A stretch of DNA of 64,000 bases from Intestinicryptomonas porci (lineage in GTDB: Bacteria > Verrucomicrobiota > Verrucomicrobiia > Opitutales > Intestinicryptomonadaceae), in contig NZ_JALBUT010000004.1 in the NCBI RefSeq assembly GCF_033971905.1, positions 1 to 64,000 of the forward strand, given 5' to 3'. The notes under the pieces were generated by a model. The model was not told where the DNA came from. It worked only from the letters and a program-made list of their open reading frames with translations, and searched no databases. How positions within the stretch are numbered: the first letter of the stretch is position 1; every line of letters begins with the position of its first letter. Shown piece by piece: positions 17,385 through 25,157 of the stretch. Position numbers and translations under genes: made by a program.

Positions 17385-18339
17385 AAAAAAGCTCATCAAG
17401 ATGTTGCCTGCCGCCTGCGTCTTTAATGTAATGGCGTTTGACGTTTACCACAAAGAGGCTCGCGATGTTTGCTTTAGAAACCTTGTGCCTGCAACGGCAG
17501 CAAACAAGGCGACTTTCGACAGATGGATTAGCGTAATCAACAAGGATACCAAAAGGGTAGGTTTGCATGATTATCGTGACAGGCAGTATGAAATGAAGTA
17601 TCCATCACCTCCAAGTTCACTATTCCAAAAAACCGAAACAGGTGAAAATTTTTGGTTTAGATGGGACGGCGCATATAAGTCGGAAGTTTACGACAGGTAT
17701 AGAATTTATCAGACGGCAATCGAGCAGGGCGCAGGCGCAATTTGGATTTTGACTGCCAAGTGGCCTGCTCCCAATGAATATATGATGCCCGTTTCGCAGG
17801 ACCTGATGCGATATCAATTCAAAGAGCAGGAAAAAAACATCAAGAAAGCAAAGCAAGAAGGCAAGCATGTCGCAACCAAAGAAGATTGGGATAACTGGCA
17901 TAAGGCTAATCAAGAATTTATAAATAAAGCAAAGGCATGGGTCGATGCTGAAAATGCACGCCGTAAAAGCAAGGGGATTCCGCTGAAAGTCGTGCTTGAT
18001 TTCAGATCGTTTGCAGAACACGAATTGAAGCTAAAAGTACCGAAACTTAATGGCACTCCCGCTGATCAATTTGCGCCCGATATACGCCCCAAGATTAAGC
18101 GTTATAACAATTTATCTCTTCTTGCCGCATACGAGCCCATTTTTAAAAAAGTTTACGATGAGCGCGGATTGAATCGTCCTACGGTGAATATCATTATTCT
18201 TTTGAATAGGAAAGAAGAATGGAACAACAAGAAAAATGCTGTTCCGAAATCGTGGGCGTTTAGAAACGGCAAGGGGACTGTGCGTATTTTGCGTGGAGGA
18301 AAGCCTGTTTCGGAATACGAACAACCTGAAAAGAAGTAG
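16858..18339 (+). CDS. Membrane-anchored degenerate VWA-like protein, copy 2
   Basis: A 493-residue intact paralogue. The membrane segment is at about 17-43 and the linker runs to about 110 (PEKQKRKVITKN, NIVQPQQINTPQ, SLPSGMGGDG). The VWA-like core runs from SDRVFIAFDASPY (145-157) through VFNVMAFD, NLVPATAANK (208-217) and AIEQGAGAIWILTAKWPAP (287-305). In an active VWA domain these would be DxSxS and TDG; here DASPY and TAKWP lack the key Ser and Asp, so the metal site is probably lost. A helical insert and the KKVYDERGL/RPTVNIIIL block follow. Predicted topology puts the domain in the periplasm. Confidence 0.82.
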   Translation: MKIRHFKPKHQKNSLFLKVMIAVGALMTAALILAGGIMVTQAILPNETEFEAAPPAQQNQVEPEKQKRKVITKNVQKRSASLVKRINIVQPQQINTPQVEISLPSGMGGDGTNGIGISDFSGMTNLSAMKIDLPEMDIFGAKAKSDRVFIAFDASPYMMNDDMGGLESYNIVRDEIKKLIKMLPAACVFNVMAFDVYHKEARDVCFRNLVPATAANKATFDRWISVINKDTKRVGLHDYRDRQYEMKYPSPPSSLFQKTETGENFWFRWDGAYKSEVYDRYRIYQTAIEQGAGAIWILTAKWPAPNEYMMPVSQDLMRYQFKEQEKNIKKAKQEGKHVATKEDWDNWHKANQEFINKAKAWVDAENARRKSKGIPLKVVLDFRSFAEHELKLKVPKLNGTPADQFAPDIRPKIKRYNNLSLLAAYEPIFKKVYDERGLNRPTVNIIILLNRKEEWNNKKNAVPKSWAFRNGKGTVRILRGGKPVSEYEQPEKK

Positions 18340-18359
18340 CGTTGAATTTAAATTTAAGA

Positions 18360-18391
18360 AGCGGAGTTTTGAAAAAAATTCCGCTTTTTTT
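18360..18391 (+). terminator. Terminator after VWA-like copy 2
   Basis: AGCGGA (18360-18365) pairs with TCCGCT (18380-18385), followed by seven T residues. Confidence 0.75.
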
Positions 18392-18508
18392 GCGCATTGT
18401 TCGATTTTATAAGCGTCATAAGCGGAATGAAAAGTATTGACGCAAGCCAAATTATGATTAACGTATTTATTTTATCATCTATCTATTTAACTGTCTCCAT
18501 TTCTCAAT

Positions 18509-20038
18509 ATGAAAATAAGGCATTTTAAACCGAAGCATCAAAAGAACTCGCTGTTTTTAAAAGTTTTGATAGCGGTTGGCGCGTTAATGACGGCTGCTTT
18601 GATACTTGCAGGCGGCATAATGGTTACGCAGGCGATATTGCCGAGCGAAACGGAATTTGAATCTGTTCCGCCACAACAAAACACGGTAGAGCCCGAGAAG
18701 CAGAAGCGCAAGGTAATCACAAAGAATGTCCAAAAGCGTAATTCTTCACTCGTAAAGCGCATAAATATTGTTCAGCCTCAGCAGATAAATACCCCGCAGA
18801 TTGAAATAAGCCTTCCGAGCGGCATGGGTGGCGACGGCACGGACGGGTTTTCTTCCATAGACATGTCGGGAATGGCAAACTTGGGCAAAGTTAAAATCGA
18901 TTTGCCTGAATTTGACATCTTCGGCGTAAAAGGCTCTTCCGACCGCGTTCTTATATGTTTTGACGTTTGCGATAAAACAATGACAGAAGAAATGGGTGCA
19001 CTTCCCGCTTTCAACGTCGTAAAAAATGAAATCGCAACACTCGTAAGAGGTTTGCCGGCAACATGTCTTTTCAACGTAATGGCTTTTGATATGAACAGAG
19101 GGCAAAAGCAGGGCAATCTCGGCAACGGTATCGAAGGCGGAAATGTAAACTGTATTGAAGTTTACAGGCAAAATCTCGTCCCTGCAAACTCATCAAATAA
19201 AAGTGCGTTTGAATCTTGGATAAAGCAGTTTAACACAAGTGCAGACCCCAAAGATATGGGTATTCGCGATGCAAATTATGACTTGCGTTTCCCTTATGTT
19301 CCATTTAACGAAGGCTTCGCATACAGTAGTGTTGAAAAGAAAAACCATGTTTGGCAACGGCATGGCGTTGTGTATTGGTACATGGCGTATCAGGCGGCAA
19401 TCGAACAGGGTGCGGGCGTAATTTACTTTTTGACGACCCACTGGCCTCGTGCGGACGAATTTTGGGTAAAAATGACTCCTGCTGAACGCAAAAAGTATGT
19501 TGAGCAGACAAAAAAGAATGCCGAAAAATATGAAAAGAGTGGTGGCAAGATTTTTACTCCTGATGAAAAAAACAAATTCTTTGCGATTGCAAGAGAAGTT
19601 GCCCGCAAGATGATTGAAGAGGAAAATGCGGCGCGTGCAAAAAAAGGTATTCCGCCAATGGTTGTTCGCGACTCTTGGGGCTATGCCGCGCAAAAGGGTA
19701 TTCCAGAGGCAAAAACGGCGATGTCCAAAAAAACTTGGGACGACTTTCCGTCTGAGTTCAAATTCAAGCACCACACAAATTCAAGCATTATGGCTCATTA
19801 CGAGCCGATATTCAAAAAGGTTTACGATGAGCGCGGTTTGAAGCGTCCGGTCTTTAATATGATTATCATGTTGCCCAAAAAGGGCGACCCTGAATGGCAG
19901 AAGAAGTATTTTAAAAATGCGAGCGCATGGGCGCGCCAGAACAACAAGGGTGTTGTCCGAATTTTAAGAGGAGCAAAGCCGATTTCCGAATACGAAGATT
20001 CCGGCAAGAAAAAGGAAAGCAAGACTGAAAAGAAATAA
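18509..20038 (+). CDS. Membrane-anchored degenerate VWA-like protein, copy 3
   Basis: A 509-residue paralogue of the previous two genes. The N-terminal 110 residues (anchor and linker) are nearly the same in protein sequence but diverged in DNA. The VWA-like core is further degraded: the first motif reads DVCDKTM and the position of TDG reads TTHWP. It keeps NLVPANSSNK, the helical insert (EENAARAKKGIP), KKVYDERGLKRP and GVVRILRGAKPISEYE. Its own terminator at 20081-20117 follows, so each copy seems to be a separate transcription unit. Function unknown; see findings. Confidence 0.82.
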   Translation: MKIRHFKPKHQKNSLFLKVLIAVGALMTAALILAGGIMVTQAILPSETEFESVPPQQNTVEPEKQKRKVITKNVQKRNSSLVKRINIVQPQQINTPQIEISLPSGMGGDGTDGFSSIDMSGMANLGKVKIDLPEFDIFGVKGSSDRVLICFDVCDKTMTEEMGALPAFNVVKNEIATLVRGLPATCLFNVMAFDMNRGQKQGNLGNGIEGGNVNCIEVYRQNLVPANSSNKSAFESWIKQFNTSADPKDMGIRDANYDLRFPYVPFNEGFAYSSVEKKNHVWQRHGVVYWYMAYQAAIEQGAGVIYFLTTHWPRADEFWVKMTPAERKKYVEQTKKNAEKYEKSGGKIFTPDEKNKFFAIAREVARKMIEEENAARAKKGIPPMVVRDSWGYAAQKGIPEAKTAMSKKTWDDFPSEFKFKHHTNSSIMAHYEPIFKKVYDERGLKRPVFNMIIMLPKKGDPEWQKKYFKNASAWARQNNKGVVRILRGAKPISEYEDSGKKKESKTEKK

Positions 20039-20080
20039 AGTAGATAATTTGACTAAAACCCCGAAATTCGGGTAAAAAAA

Positions 20081-20117
20081 GGAGATTGCGCCGATACTTG
20101 GCAAATCTCTTCTTTTT
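20081..20117 (+). terminator. Terminator after VWA-like copy 3
   Basis: GAGATT (20082-20087) pairs with AATCTC (20104-20109), with a possible inner GCC/GGC pairing, then TCTTTTTG. Confidence 0.55.
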
Positions 20118-20146
20118 GTGCAATAAAATTGATGCTTAAAGAGCAT

Positions 20147-20181
20147 AAAAAGATGGCGTCAAAATCATATTGCGCCATCTT
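20147..20181 (-). terminator. Terminator for metF (minus strand)
   Basis: AAGATGGCG (20150-20158) pairs with CGCCATCTT (20173-20181) in a perfect 9-bp stem. On the minus strand it is followed by a short T-run. It lies about 80 nt beyond the metF stop. Confidence 0.65.
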
Positions 20182-20259
20182 GGTATTTTGGAAAATTTTT
20201 CACACCGCTTTGATATGTCGTTTATTGATAGTACGGATTTTTGCGCTTTTTCGGAAAGC

Positions 20260-21114
20260 TTACTTTTTGGCAAAGAGAAAATCCATAAGCTCTATCGCGG
20301 ATTTTGGGCGGTTTAGAATGTAAAGATGAATGCCCTCAACTTCCCGTTCCAGAAGTTCGGCAATCTGTTTTTTTGCCCATTCCAGACCGATTTTTGCTTC
20401 TTCCTCTTCGTTGGAATTTGCGCTTTTAAGCATTTCTTCAAGTTTAGCGGGGAGTTTTGAGCCGCACATCGAGCAGAAATTTGAGGCTTGTTTGAGCGAT
20501 AGTGCGGGCATAATTCCCGCGTGTATGGGTTTTTCTATCCCTGTTTTTCTGCATTTGTTTACGAAGTCAAAAAATGAGGAATTGTCGAAGAAAAGCTGGG
20601 TTATCACCATGTCGGCACCCAAATCCACTTTGTGCTTTAAGTTTTGCAAATCGGACTCCGCAGACGTCGCTTCGGGATGCTTTTCGGGATAGCCCGCGCA
20701 TGCGATTTTCATTTCGGGGAATTCAGACTTTATCAGATGGATAAGCTCGCTTGCGTATGCCAGCCCGTTTGGATGGGGCTTGAAATTCGGCTCGTTGCGC
20801 GGAGGATCTCCGCGAAGAGCCATCACGCGGTTAAATCCTTTTTGGCGGTATCCTGAAATTATGCCGCGCAGTTCGTCAACGCTGTGCCCGACGCAGGTAA
20901 GATGCGGCATTACGTCAAAATTAAAAATCTCGCGGAGCAGTTCTCCGTATTCTATCGTGCGCTCGCGCGACGAGCCTCCCGCGCCGTAGGTAATTGAAAC
21001 AAAATCGAGCGGGAAATTTTTTATCGCGTTTGCCGTTCTTAAAATCTGCCTTGCGCCTTCTTCCGTCTTTGGCGGAAAAAATTCCGCCGTAATTTCAATT
21101 TTTCTTTTTTGCAT
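20260..21114 (-). CDS. metF: Methylenetetrahydrofolate reductase
   Basis: A 284-residue FAD-dependent TIM-barrel enzyme that reduces 5,10-methylene-THF to 5-methyl-THF for methionine synthesis. Visible family landmarks are EITAEFFPPKTEEG (with the catalytic Glu near the N-terminus), FVSITYGAGGSSRERT, HLTCVGHS, ALRGDPP and ITQLFFDN. Length and start are typical. It is a single gene, divergent from the Gfo/Idh/MocA oxidoreductase. No SAM riboswitch is seen in the 150-nt leader; only an 11-nt palindrome, CATACTGTATG, at 21173-21183 stands out as a possible operator. Confidence 0.95.
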   Translation of the reverse strand: MQKRKIEITAEFFPPKTEEGARQILRTANAIKNFPLDFVSITYGAGGSSRERTIEYGELLREIFNFDVMPHLTCVGHSVDELRGIISGYRQKGFNRVMALRGDPPRNEPNFKPHPNGLAYASELIHLIKSEFPEMKIACAGYPEKHPEATSAESDLQNLKHKVDLGADMVITQLFFDNSSFFDFVNKCRKTGIEKPIHAGIMPALSLKQASNFCSMCGSKLPAKLEEMLKSANSNEEEEAKIGLEWAKKQIAELLEREVEGIHLYILNRPKSAIELMDFLFAKK

Positions 21115-21266
21115 TGTTTGAAATCTACATATTAAATTTGTTTTGTCAACCAGTCAGCGCGGATAAATGTACCATACTGTATGATTTTTTTCTTGATGGG
21201 GCATGGATTTTCTGTTTTCATTTTTAACAACTTTACAAAGTTTATCAAAATTCGAGAAAGGTAAAA

Positions 21267-22454
21267 ATGTCAAAAAGAGTATTAAAAATAGGTATGGTAG
21301 GCGGCGGCAAGGGCGCATTTATTGCACAACCGCATCAAAAGGCGATATTTTCTGACGGCACAAGGCGCGTAGTTGCGGGCGCATTGTTCCCCGATCCCAA
21401 AATCGCAATGGAGGAAGCGGCCAACTGGCCTTATCCAATCAAGGGCTATGAGTCTTACGACGCTATGATTGCAGACCAGAAAAATCTTCCCGAAGACGAA
21501 AGGCTTGACTACGTTTTAATCGTGACCCCGAACTGGGTTCACTTCGACCCCGCAATCAAGGCTATTGAAGCGGGCATTCCCGTAATGTGCGAAAAGCCTT
21601 TGTGCATTTCAATGGAACAGGCGGACAAGATTGTCGAAGCCGTCGAAAGAAAGAAAGTACCGTTTGCAGTCGCCCACACTTATTTGGGGCATTGGACAAC
21701 CCGCTTTACGCGTTTCATAGTCCAAAGCGGTCTGCTTGGCGAAGTCCAGTGGGTTGACGCCTCCTATATTCAGGGCTGGCTCGGACCTTTAATGCTCGGC
21801 GGGGCAAGCTCCATGCCGATGTGGCGCACAAACCCGCAAATGGCGGGCAAGAGCGGCTGCGGCGGCGACATCGCAACGCACGCCTTGATGCATTTGAGAT
21901 TTACAACGGGCTTGGACGTAACGGACGTCAGCGCGCATCTTGAAAAGTTCATTCCTGGCAACGCTCTCGACGACCATTTCACTGCTTACTGCAAGCTTTC
22001 AAACGGCGGCAAGGCGATGGTGAGGGCTTCACAAATCTCGCACGGTCACAAGAACGACTTGGGCATTGAAATCGTCGGCACAAAGGCTTCTTTGGAATGG
22101 AAGCAGGAAAATTCCGAATGCGTCACAATCCATGTTCCCGGACAGCCCGACAGAGTTTACTGGCGCAGGGAAGTCCAGCCGAACGACGGCTTCTTGGGCG
22201 ATGTTCCCGCAGACTTGCTCGCGGAACCGCAAATTCCGTCGGGACACTGCGAAGGCTTCCACGACGCCTATGCGCGCTTGCACCGTTTCTTTGAAGCCGA
22301 CGTGCGCGCTTACTGGGAAGGCAAGCCGTTTAACTGCGACGGTTCCAAGTATGCCAACGTCTATGACGGCAGAATGGGCATGGCGTTCATCGACGCAAGC
22401 GTCGCTTCTTCCGAAAAAGACGGCGCGTGGGTCAAGGTTGACATCAAAAAGTAG
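21267..22454 (+). CDS. Gfo/Idh/MocA-family oxidoreductase
   Basis: A 395-residue NAD(P)-dependent sugar or cyclitol dehydrogenase-like protein. The Rossmann motif GMVGGGKGAFIAQPHQ is at about 8-23, the EKPLC motif (catalytic Lys) at about 109-113, and HTYLGHWTTR with GGDIATHALMHLRF form the active-site region. The GGGKGAFIAQPHQ variant marks a subgroup common in Verrucomicrobiota and Planctomycetota. The substrate cannot be told. It is monocistronic, with an AAAGGT Shine-Dalgarno-like sequence just before the ATG and a terminator after it. Confidence 0.9.
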   Translation: MSKRVLKIGMVGGGKGAFIAQPHQKAIFSDGTRRVVAGALFPDPKIAMEEAANWPYPIKGYESYDAMIADQKNLPEDERLDYVLIVTPNWVHFDPAIKAIEAGIPVMCEKPLCISMEQADKIVEAVERKKVPFAVAHTYLGHWTTRFTRFIVQSGLLGEVQWVDASYIQGWLGPLMLGGASSMPMWRTNPQMAGKSGCGGDIATHALMHLRFTTGLDVTDVSAHLEKFIPGNALDDHFTAYCKLSNGGKAMVRASQISHGHKNDLGIEIVGTKASLEWKQENSECVTIHVPGQPDRVYWRREVQPNDGFLGDVPADLLAEPQIPSGHCEGFHDAYARLHRFFEADVRAYWEGKPFNCDGSKYANVYDGRMGMAFIDASVASSEKDGAWVKVDIKK

Positions 22455-22470
22455 AAGTTTTAAGCTTTCA

Positions 22471-22501
22471 AGCCGCTCTCTTGCAGGGCGGCTTTTTTTT
22501 G
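22471..22501 (+). terminator. Terminator after the Gfo/Idh/MocA gene
   Basis: AGCCGC pairs with GCGGCT and is followed by eight or more T residues. Confidence 0.8.
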
Positions 22502-22583
22502 CGCAAATGCAAAAAAGTATTGAATTTGAAAAAAAATATTCCAATATAGATTTTTTAAAAATTTTAGATAAAGGAATATTGAA

Positions 22584-23024
22584 ATGTTATCTTTGTTAAT
22601 AGGCATTTTTACTTTGATTTTAATCTTAATCTGCGTCCTGTTGGTTTTGGTTATCTTGATGCAGCGCCCGAGCGCGGACGCGGGCATGGGTGCAAGCCTT
22701 GCGGGCGGCGCGGCTGAAAGCGCGTTTGGCGGAGAAACGGGCAATGTCTTGACAAGGGTGTGCGTAAAATGCATCGTAGTGTTTTTTGTGCTTACATTCT
22801 CTTTGTTCTTGGCGAACATCTATTTGAAATCCACTGAAAAGGCGTCGGAAGAAGTTTCTGCCCCGACGATGGCAAAAGAGCTTGAACAGCTTGCAAATTC
22901 TTCTGAAAAAGCAGGGGAAGCCGTTAAGAAAGAAGCGGCTGACGCGGTGCAGAAGGTAAACGAAACGGCGGACAAGCCCGAAGCTAAATCGGACGCGAAA
23001 GTTCCCGCGCCGCAAGCAAAGTAA
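22584..23024 (+). CDS. secG: Preprotein translocase subunit SecG
   Basis: A 146-residue SecG, the accessory inner-membrane subunit of the SecYEG channel. Two membrane helices (about 3-24 and 54-75) flank the conserved cytoplasmic loop with VLMQRPSADAGMGASLAGG-like sequence and FGGETGNVLTR. The C-terminal extension (about 80-146) is Ala/Glu/Lys-rich and probably disordered, making it longer than the 75-110 residues of common SecG proteins; such tails are seen in related phyla. It has its own terminator. Confidence 0.93.
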   Translation: MLSLLIGIFTLILILICVLLVLVILMQRPSADAGMGASLAGGAAESAFGGETGNVLTRVCVKCIVVFFVLTFSLFLANIYLKSTEKASEEVSAPTMAKELEQLANSSEKAGEAVKKEAADAVQKVNETADKPEAKSDAKVPAPQAK

Positions 23025-23047
23025 TTTTTCATTTATTTTTAATTTGG

Positions 23048-23073
23048 GGCGCGGTAAAAATCGCGCCTTTTTT
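23048..23073 (+). terminator. Terminator after secG
   Basis: GGCGCG and CGCGCC form a stem with an 8-nt loop, followed by six T residues. Confidence 0.8.
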
Positions 23074-23127
23074 GCAATGTTTTATCTTGGCAATTTTTTT
23101 TAATCTTGATTTTATGAAGATTGCTTT

Positions 23128-23973
23128 ATGAAGAAATTTTTAAAAATATTTTTGTCGGCTGTTTTGGTTTTGTCTTTCGCTCTTCCCCTTTTTGCGCAGA
23201 GGGCGAGGCGCGTTGACACTTCCGTGCGCCCGCTTTCCGCCGATGACGCCCAAGAAAGGTGGGAGAAGTTTTTGGCAAGCCGCCCCGTGAAAGATTACTG
23301 CTTTAAATTCGACATGGCGCATTTGCCAAGAAAGAGCGAAGCAGTGGAGTATTTCGGTTATGTCTGGGGCAGGCACATATCAGGCGGCACTTATTCTATG
23401 CGTCTTAAAATTTCCCAAAAGTCCGATGCGGGCAAATCGGCGGAATTTCTGTTTGTCTCGAAAAACGGTGTTTGCAGAATGTTTAAAAAAACGGGCGGCA
23501 AGGTTGAGGAAATCCCGCAGTCGGACTGGTTTAAGCCGATTTTAGACGGTTTGGTTTACACGCCGTTTGATTTCGCCGCTCCCTATAAAAAGTGGAAAAG
23601 CAATTATGCAGGTCCGGGGAGAGTGGGCAGGGCGGTGCATTTTTTTGACATGCGCCCCGACGCCGAATTTGCAGAAAAAAATCCGAACTTAAAAAAAGTC
23701 AGGATTGCCCTAAGCAGGGAATTTAACGCTCCTTTTTACACGGAATATTACGGGGAAGGGGAGACGCCCGAACGCGCGCTTATGCTTGATTCTATCAAGA
23801 AAATCGGCGATGTTTGGTTTATGAAGGAAATCGAAATGCAGGATAAAAAAAATCGCGACAAGGACAAAATGAAAATTGTTGCGATAAAGTTTTTTGACAG
23901 CCTTTCCCCTGAAATTTTCAACGTTGAAAACTTTGGAAAAGAAATAGAAAATCCAATTTTGGAAGAAATATAG
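23128..23973 (+). CDS. Secreted LolA-like (outer membrane lipoprotein-sorting family) protein
   Basis: A 281-residue protein with a signal peptide (about 1-24, ending LFAQ). The body is beta-rich with the pattern of the outer-membrane lipoprotein-sorting domain that adopts a LolA/LolB-like half-barrel: FKFDMAHLPRKSE, FLFVSKNGVCRMFKK, TPFDFAAPYKKWKSNY, and VRIALSREFNAPFYTEYY. These proteins bind lipids or lipid-like molecules in the periplasm. It lies 3 nt before the aminopeptidase gene, so both share a transcript, though no functional link is obvious. Confidence 0.7.
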   Translation: MKKFLKIFLSAVLVLSFALPLFAQRARRVDTSVRPLSADDAQERWEKFLASRPVKDYCFKFDMAHLPRKSEAVEYFGYVWGRHISGGTYSMRLKISQKSDAGKSAEFLFVSKNGVCRMFKKTGGKVEEIPQSDWFKPILDGLVYTPFDFAAPYKKWKSNYAGPGRVGRAVHFFDMRPDAEFAEKNPNLKKVRIALSREFNAPFYTEYYGEGETPERALMLDSIKKIGDVWFMKEIEMQDKKNRDKDKMKIVAIKFFDSLSPEIFNVENFGKEIENPILEEI

Positions 23974-23976
23974 TTT

Positions 23977-25098
23977 ATGGCAAAAGATTTAAGATACAAT
24001 AAACTGGCAAAGCTCCTTTGCTCTTATTCTGTAAAAGTCGCGCAGGGCGAAAACGTGATGCTCGACATGTTCGACGTTCCCGAAGAAATGGTTGAAGCGT
24101 TGGTTGAGAGCGTTTCAGAGCGCGGCGGAAACCCATTCGTAAAGCTGCATTCGGCTCGAATTTCTCGCAAGCTGAATTTGTTTCATAACGATTCGAGCTT
24201 AAAGACGGCTTCTGAACTTGCGCTTTCTGAAATCCAAAAAATGCAGGCGTACATTGCCATTCGCGGCGCAAACAACATATTTGAAAACGGAGACGTCCCG
24301 CAGGAGCAAATTTCAAAAATATCCACCGCAATGCGTTCTGCGCTCAACTGGCGTGTCGATAAAACAAAATGGTGCGTTTTGCGTTGGCCGACTCCTTCAA
24401 TGGCGCAGCTTGCGGGAATGAGTACGGAAGCTTTTGAAGACTTCTATTTCGATGTCTGCACATTCGACTATTCCAAATTTTCAGACGGCATGGAAGCCTT
24501 GAAAAACCTTATGATGCGCACCGACAAAGTCCGCATTTTGGGAAACGGAAGCGATTTAACATTTTCGATAAAGTCAATGCCCGCAATCCCGTGCGCGGGG
24601 GAAATGAATATTCCCGACGGCGAAGTTTTCACTGCTCCCGTGAAAGACAGCGTAGAAGGCGTTTTGCATTACACCGCGCCCACGGTTTACAACGGGCTTT
24701 CGTTCGACGGCATTACTTTGGAATTTTCAAAGGGAAAAATCGTTAAGGCGGACGCTTCCATGAATGCCTCCGCGTTGCGCGAAATTCTTGCAAGCGACGA
24801 GGGCGCAAGCTATGTAGGCGAATTTGCCCTCGGAGTAAATCCCCTCATTACCCGCCCGATGCGCGACATCTTGTTCGACGAAAAAATCGCGGGCTCTTTC
24901 CATTTCACTCCCGGTCAGGCTTATGAGGACGCCGATAACGGTAACCGCTCCAAAATCCACTGGGATATGGTCTGCATTCAGACAAAGGAATATGGCGGCG
25001 GAGAGATTTATTTTGACGATGTTTTAATCCGCAAAGACGGCGAGTTTGTTTTGGACGAATTAAAACAGCTGAATCCCGAAAATCTGCTCGCAAAATAA
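23977..25098 (+). CDS. M29-family metallo-aminopeptidase
   Basis: A 373-residue cytosolic aminopeptidase of the thermophilic (AmpS/AmpT) M29 family. Landmarks are KLLCSYSVKVAQGENVMLD at the N-terminus, RWPTPSMAQLAGMS, MNIPDGEVFTAPV (a metal-ligand Glu in the IPDGEVFTAP motif), VGEFALGVNP, and HFTPGQAYEDADNGNRSKIHWDM with the His/Asp ligands. Family length and order are intact. It probably removes N-terminal residues in peptide turnover. Confidence 0.92.
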   Translation: MAKDLRYNKLAKLLCSYSVKVAQGENVMLDMFDVPEEMVEALVESVSERGGNPFVKLHSARISRKLNLFHNDSSLKTASELALSEIQKMQAYIAIRGANNIFENGDVPQEQISKISTAMRSALNWRVDKTKWCVLRWPTPSMAQLAGMSTEAFEDFYFDVCTFDYSKFSDGMEALKNLMMRTDKVRILGNGSDLTFSIKSMPAIPCAGEMNIPDGEVFTAPVKDSVEGVLHYTAPTVYNGLSFDGITLEFSKGKIVKADASMNASALREILASDEGASYVGEFALGVNPLITRPMRDILFDEKIAGSFHFTPGQAYEDADNGNRSKIHWDMVCIQTKEYGGGEIYFDDVLIRKDGEFVLDELKQLNPENLLAK

Positions 25099-25157
25099 AT
25101 CAAAAAATGGTTGCGCAACCTCTTTAAAACATTAGCATTTTTTTTAATTTTTTTATT

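Noticed and set aside
10682..20038. Annotation of the VWA/TPR block as a Bat (aerotolerance) operon
   Set aside because: No MoxR ATPase, DUF58 or BatD-like gene is present, the VWA-like proteins have a single membrane anchor, and the metal motifs are lost.
21173..21183. CATACTGTATG palindrome between metF and the oxidoreductase gene as a hairpin terminator
   Set aside because: The loop would be a single base, so it cannot fold. It might be an operator, but one short palindrome is not enough to claim it.
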